Positions 7,162 through 9,379 of a DNA stretch of 9,379 nt are shown piece by piece. The notes beneath the pieces are model-generated. The model was not told where the DNA came from. It worked only from the letters and a program-made list of their open reading frames with translations, and did no database searches. The number at the start of each line of letters is the position of its first letter. The stretch's first letter is position 1. Origin of the DNA: an uncultured Lachnospiraceae bacterium (GTDB lineage: Bacteria; Bacillota; Clostridia; Lachnospirales; Lachnospiraceae); contig CANQEB010000083.1 in NCBI GenBank assembly GCA_947594085.1, positions 1-9,379 of the forward strand, written 5' to 3'. The translations under genes were made by a program, and so were the position numbers.

Positions 7162-8328
7162 ATGAGGTATGATTTTGACCAAATAATCGATCGCAGAAAT
7201 ACGAATTCCTTGAAATGGGACGTGAAGGAAAATGAGCTGCCGATGTGGGTGGCAGATATGGACTTCGAGACTGCACCCGAGATTCAGGAGGCGATTCAGA
7301 AGAGGGCGGCCTTTGGGGTGTTTGGCTATCAGATCATGCCGGACGAGTGGTACGAGGCGTACATCGGCTGGTGGAGGGACCGCCACGGGTATCGGATGGA
7401 GAAGGACTGGCTCATGTTCTGCACAGGCGTCATCCCGGCGGTTTCGAGCGCGGTGCGCAAGCTGACGACGCCGGCGGAGAAGGTGCTGATCCAGACGCCG
7501 GTCTACAATATTTTCTTCAATTCGATTCTGAACAACGGGCGCGAGGTGCTTGAGAATCCGCTGAAATACGAGAACGGGAACTATGAGATGGATTTTGCGG
7601 ACCTCGAGGAGAAGCTTGCCGACCCGCAGACGACTCTGATGATCCTGTGCAATCCACAAAATCCGGCAGGGAGAATCTGGAGCCGGGAGGAGCTTGCGCG
7701 GGTGGGAGAGTTGTGCGCAAAATACCATGTGACGGTGCTCTCCGACGAGATTCACTGCGACCTGACGGTGCCGGGCGCGGATTATGTTCCGTTCGCGTCG
7801 GCTTCGGAGGTTTGCCGGGATATCAGCGTGACCTGTATCGCACCGACCAAGACGTTCAATCTGGCTGGGCTTCAGACCTCTGCAGTGTGTGTGCCGAACC
7901 CATTCCTGCGGCATAAGGTTTGGCGAGGGCTGAATACGGACGAGGTCGCGGAGCCAAATTCATTCGCGGTGGATGCTGCAGTGGCGGCTTTCACGAAGGG
8001 CGGTCCGTGGCTCGACGAATTGCGAGAGTATATTTTTGCCAATGAGAAGATGGTGGCCGAATTTCTCGTGCGGGAACTCCCTCAGGTGAAGCTTGTGCAA
8101 CATGAGGCAACCTATCTTTTGTGGTTGGATTGCAGGCAGGTGACCGAAGACAGCGAGGAGCTAGCAGATTTTCTCAGGGCAAAGACAGGGCTGTTCGTCA
8201 CGGCCGGCATCCATTATGGGGAGGCAGGACGCCAATTTTTGCGAGTGAATATTGCGTGCCCGCGGTCGATCGTCATGGACGGACTTGACAGGTTGAAACG
8301 GGGGATCGAACTCTATGAGATGAATTGA
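7162..8328 (+). CDS. MalY/PatB-type PLP-dependent aminotransferase, probable cystathionine beta-lyase
   Basis: The 388-residue protein is a fold-type I PLP enzyme of the MalY/PatB branch. These enzymes cleave C-S bonds of cystathionine (giving homocysteine, pyruvate and ammonia) or of cysteine-like substrates in the cytoplasm; some also act as regulators. The N-terminus YDFDQIIDRRNTNSLKWD and the WVADMDF motif (29-35) are characteristic. PLP-site residues visible: Y115 (PVYN), N164 in NPQNPAGR, D195 in SDEIHCDL, the Schiff-base lysine K230 in APTKTFNLAG, and R361 in FLRVNIACPR for the substrate carboxylate. The ATG at 7162 is preferred because AGGAG (7150-7154) lies 7 nt before it and homology begins there; an in-frame ATG at 7141 would add seven residues and has a poorer site. 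Whether lyase or aminotransferase activity dominates cannot be decided from sequence. Confidence 0.92.
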   Translation: MRYDFDQIIDRRNTNSLKWDVKENELPMWVADMDFETAPEIQEAIQKRAAFGVFGYQIMPDEWYEAYIGWWRDRHGYRMEKDWLMFCTGVIPAVSSAVRKLTTPAEKVLIQTPVYNIFFNSILNNGREVLENPLKYENGNYEMDFADLEEKLADPQTTLMILCNPQNPAGRIWSREELARVGELCAKYHVTVLSDEIHCDLTVPGADYVPFASASEVCRDISVTCIAPTKTFNLAGLQTSAVCVPNPFLRHKVWRGLNTDEVAEPNSFAVDAAVAAFTKGGPWLDELREYIFANEKMVAEFLVRELPQVKLVQHEATYLLWLDCRQVTEDSEELADFLRAKTGLFVTAGIHYGEAGRQFLRVNIACPRSIVMDGLDRLKRGIELYEMN

Positions 8329-8606
8329 AAATGGAGGGGTTTCCAGCTATGACTTCGCTGGTCAGGAAAACGGCTCATAAGGCATGGAATGTGAGGCAGA
8401 CTCGAAAAGTAAACGAATGGGAAGTCCGAAAAGAACCGGAGTAGTTTATGGCTCGGCTCTCCGTCAGGGGTTCAGAATGAGAGTCGGTGGGCAGATCGAA
8501 AATATTGAACAGAAAAATAGGGTTACGGTGCCAAAATATTCAGATAAAAGAAGGAAAGCATGGCTGCTATGCGTAAAAAGCATGGCGTGGCATGCGAAAG
8601 AAGTAA
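8329..8606 (+). other. Non-coding gap rich in short inverted repeats
   Basis: No credible gene is found here. The 82-codon plus-strand frame at 8384-8632 has no clear ribosome site, no recognisable domain, and runs into the promoter of the next gene. Several dyads are visible: TTTCC (8340-8344) with GGAAA (8365-8369), or alternatively CCAGC (8343-8347) with GCTGG (8357-8361); CTCATA (8374-8379) with TGTGAG (8390-8395), one G-U pair; TCCG (8425-8428) with CGGA (8437-8440); and CGGCTCTC (8454-8461) with GAGAGTCG (8479-8486), one G-U pair. None is followed by a T-run. I recognise no T-box, SAM, lysine, glycine, TPP or cobalamin riboswitch signature. It could be the 3' tail of the lyase mRNA, a small RNA, or an upstream regulatory region. 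Confidence 0.35.
8555..8597 (+). repeat. Tandem repeat of two GCATGG hairpins upstream of a promoter
   Basis: Two similar units of about 20 nt lie side by side. Each begins AAAGCATGGC and ends ATGCG plus A-rich sequence. Unit 1 can fold as GCATGG (8558-8563) with CTATGC (8567-8572), one G-U pair; unit 2 as GCATG (8580-8584) with CATGC (8591-8595). They end about 10 bp before the -35 box of the binding-protein gene, a good place for an activator or repressor to bind as DNA. The regulator is unknown. Confidence 0.45.
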
Positions 8607-8635
8607 TTGCTATTTTGGGCGACAGGACATAAAAT
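8607..8635 (+). promoter_or_regulatory. Predicted sigma-A promoter for the substrate-binding protein gene
   Basis: TTGCTA (8607-8612) and TAAAAT (8630-8635) are separated by exactly 17 nt; the boxes match consensus at 4 and 5 of 6 bases. Transcription would start near 8642, giving an AT-rich leader of about 39 nt with the site GGAAGG (8665-8670) 10 nt before the ATG at 8681. This gene can therefore be transcribed separately from the lyase gene upstream. Confidence 0.55.
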
Positions 8636-8680
8636 GAGTCTATAAATACAATTACAAAATTAAAGGAAGGATGATGCAAC

Positions 8681-9379
8681 ATGTTCAGGATCAGGAAAAT
8701 CGCAGCAGTAATGGCAGCGGCGGCGCTGGCGGCGTCGCTCACGGCGGCAGGCGTAAGAGCGCAGGAGGGCGATCGTCTCGACGAGATCATGGGGAGAGGC
8801 TATATCATCGTCGGCACGGAGGGCACGTATTCCCCGAACAGCTATCATGATGAGGACGACAATCTGGTTGGCTTCGACGTGGAGGTCGCGGCGCTGATCG
8901 CAAAGTACATGGGTGTGGATGTGCAGTACATGGAGACCGAGTGGGCTTCCATTTTCGCGGCGCTGGATGCGGGAAAGATCGACATGGTTGTCAACGAGGT
9001 CGGCTACACCGACGAGCGCGCGGAGAAATATGATATGTCCGAGCCGTACGCGTTTTCGAGAAGATGCATTCTGGTCGAGGGCGACAATGAGGATATCAAG
9101 AGCTTTGAGGATCTTGCGGGTTTTACGGCGGCGAACGAGTCCACCAGCATCTTCGGGCAGATGGCGCAGGAGTACGGCGCGGAGCTTGACCCGGTCAACG
9201 CGATGGCGCAGTCGATTTCCGAGGTGCTCAACGGGCGCGCGGACTGCACGCTGAACTATGAGACCGCGTTCAACGATTACATGAAGGAGCATCCGGAGGA
9301 GGATGTGAAGATCGTGGCGTACGCGGATCCGGAGCCGAGCTCCTATGTCCCGGTGACAAAGGGCAACGAGCGGCTGATC
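8681..9379 (+). CDS. Family 3 amino-acid ABC transporter substrate-binding protein, possibly cystine type (3' end outside window)
   Basis: The frame is open for 233 codons to the last base, so the protein is incomplete; full members have about 260-280 residues. Residues 1-27 form a secretion signal: basic MFRIRKI, an Ala-rich core, and a likely cut after GVRA before QEGD. No lipobox cysteine is present. The mature part matches SBP_bac_3: RGYIIVGTEGTYSP (39-52), LVGFDVEVAALIAKYMGV (62-79), W88 in TEWASIFAALDAGKIDMVVN, TDERAEKYDMSEPY (110-123, with R113, the family's carboxylate-binding arginine) and GRADCTLNY (185-193). The layout resembles E. coli FliY and other cystine binders, and a MalY-like lyase lies upstream, hence the tentative substrate. 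The ABC permease and ATPase are presumably downstream, outside the window. Tyr193 stands where the family usually has an amino-group-binding Asp. Confidence 0.88.
   Translation, partial: MFRIRKIAAVMAAAALAASLTAAGVRAQEGDRLDEIMGRGYIIVGTEGTYSPNSYHDEDDNLVGFDVEVAALIAKYMGVDVQYMETEWASIFAALDAGKIDMVVNEVGYTDERAEKYDMSEPYAFSRRCILVEGDNEDIKSFEDLAGFTAANESTSIFGQMAQEYGAELDPVNAMAQSISEVLNGRADCTLNYETAFNDYMKEHPEEDVKIVAYADPEPSSYVPVTKGNERLI

Noticed and set aside
6994..7914. Long open frame of 306 codons on the minus strand
   Set aside because: It lies opposite the CmpB-family tail and the PLP lyase, both clearly real. Its translation is Arg/His/Pro-rich with no recognisable domain, as expected for the shadow of G/C-ending codons.
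8384..8632. 82-codon plus-strand frame in the gap before the binding protein
   Set aside because: No good ribosome site, no family resemblance, and it overlaps the promoter of the next gene. The basic, low-complexity translation looks random.
8329..8680. Known riboswitch or T-box before the amino-acid binding protein
   Set aside because: No T-box sequence, SAM-I core, glycine, lysine, TPP or cobalamin signature was found, and the best promoter lies at the 3' end of the gap, leaving a leader of only about 39 nt.
8464..8790. 108-codon minus-strand frame with hydrophobic stretches
   Set aside because: It runs antisense over the promoter and signal-peptide region of the binding protein; its Ala-rich part is the complement of the gcg-rich signal sequence.
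1..9379. Mobile elements, CRISPR arrays, tRNA or rRNA genes, phage genes
   Set aside because: No transposase or integrase motifs, no regular spacer repeats, no tRNA cloverleaf and no rRNA sequence seen by eye. The genes look like intact chromosomal loci.

Overview
The window looks like an ordinary chromosomal stretch from an anaerobic Firmicute, most likely a Lachnospiraceae-type Clostridium of moderate GC. This rests on strong AGGAGG-type ribosome binding sites, sigma-A style promoters, and protein families typical of that group (a DUF6062-like tail, a YtrB-like ABC module, a CmpB-family membrane protein, a MalY/PatB-type PLP enzyme). No mobile element, CRISPR array, tRNA or rRNA is visible. 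The organism assignment is inference.

Layout. Positions 1-258 (+) hold the end of a DUF6062-like protein. Facing it tail-to-tail is a minus-strand gene (392-1642) for a YprB-like DEDD exonuclease-fold protein. The 1643-1809 gap is a divergent promoter region with back-to-back promoters, each next to its own palindrome. Everything after that is on the plus strand. First comes a two-gene ABC exporter (ATPase 1810-2499, permease 2520-3272), then homoserine dehydrogenase hom (3369-4673), a MATE efflux pump (4757-6112, TTG start), a CmpB-family membrane protein with a coiled-coil tail (6177-7115), and a MalY/PatB-type PLP lyase (7162-8328). A 352-bp non-coding gap (8329-8680) contains several dyads, a tandem hairpin repeat and a good promoter. 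The window ends inside a family 3 amino-acid-binding protein gene (8681-9379, 3' end outside).

How the genes may work together. Hom makes homoserine, the branch point to threonine and methionine. A MalY/PatB enzyme splits cystathionine to homocysteine or degrades cysteine/cystine. The final gene resembles FliY/Tcy-type cystine-binding proteins. The right half therefore has a loose sulfur-amino-acid theme, but the promoter before the last gene shows it can be transcribed on its own, and the ABC, MATE and CmpB-family genes have no obvious link to it. I see no convincing new multi-gene system. The points most worth checking are the paired palindromes in the divergent promoter region, the repeat-rich 8329-8680 gap, and the unusual signal peptide and binding-pocket residue of the last gene.
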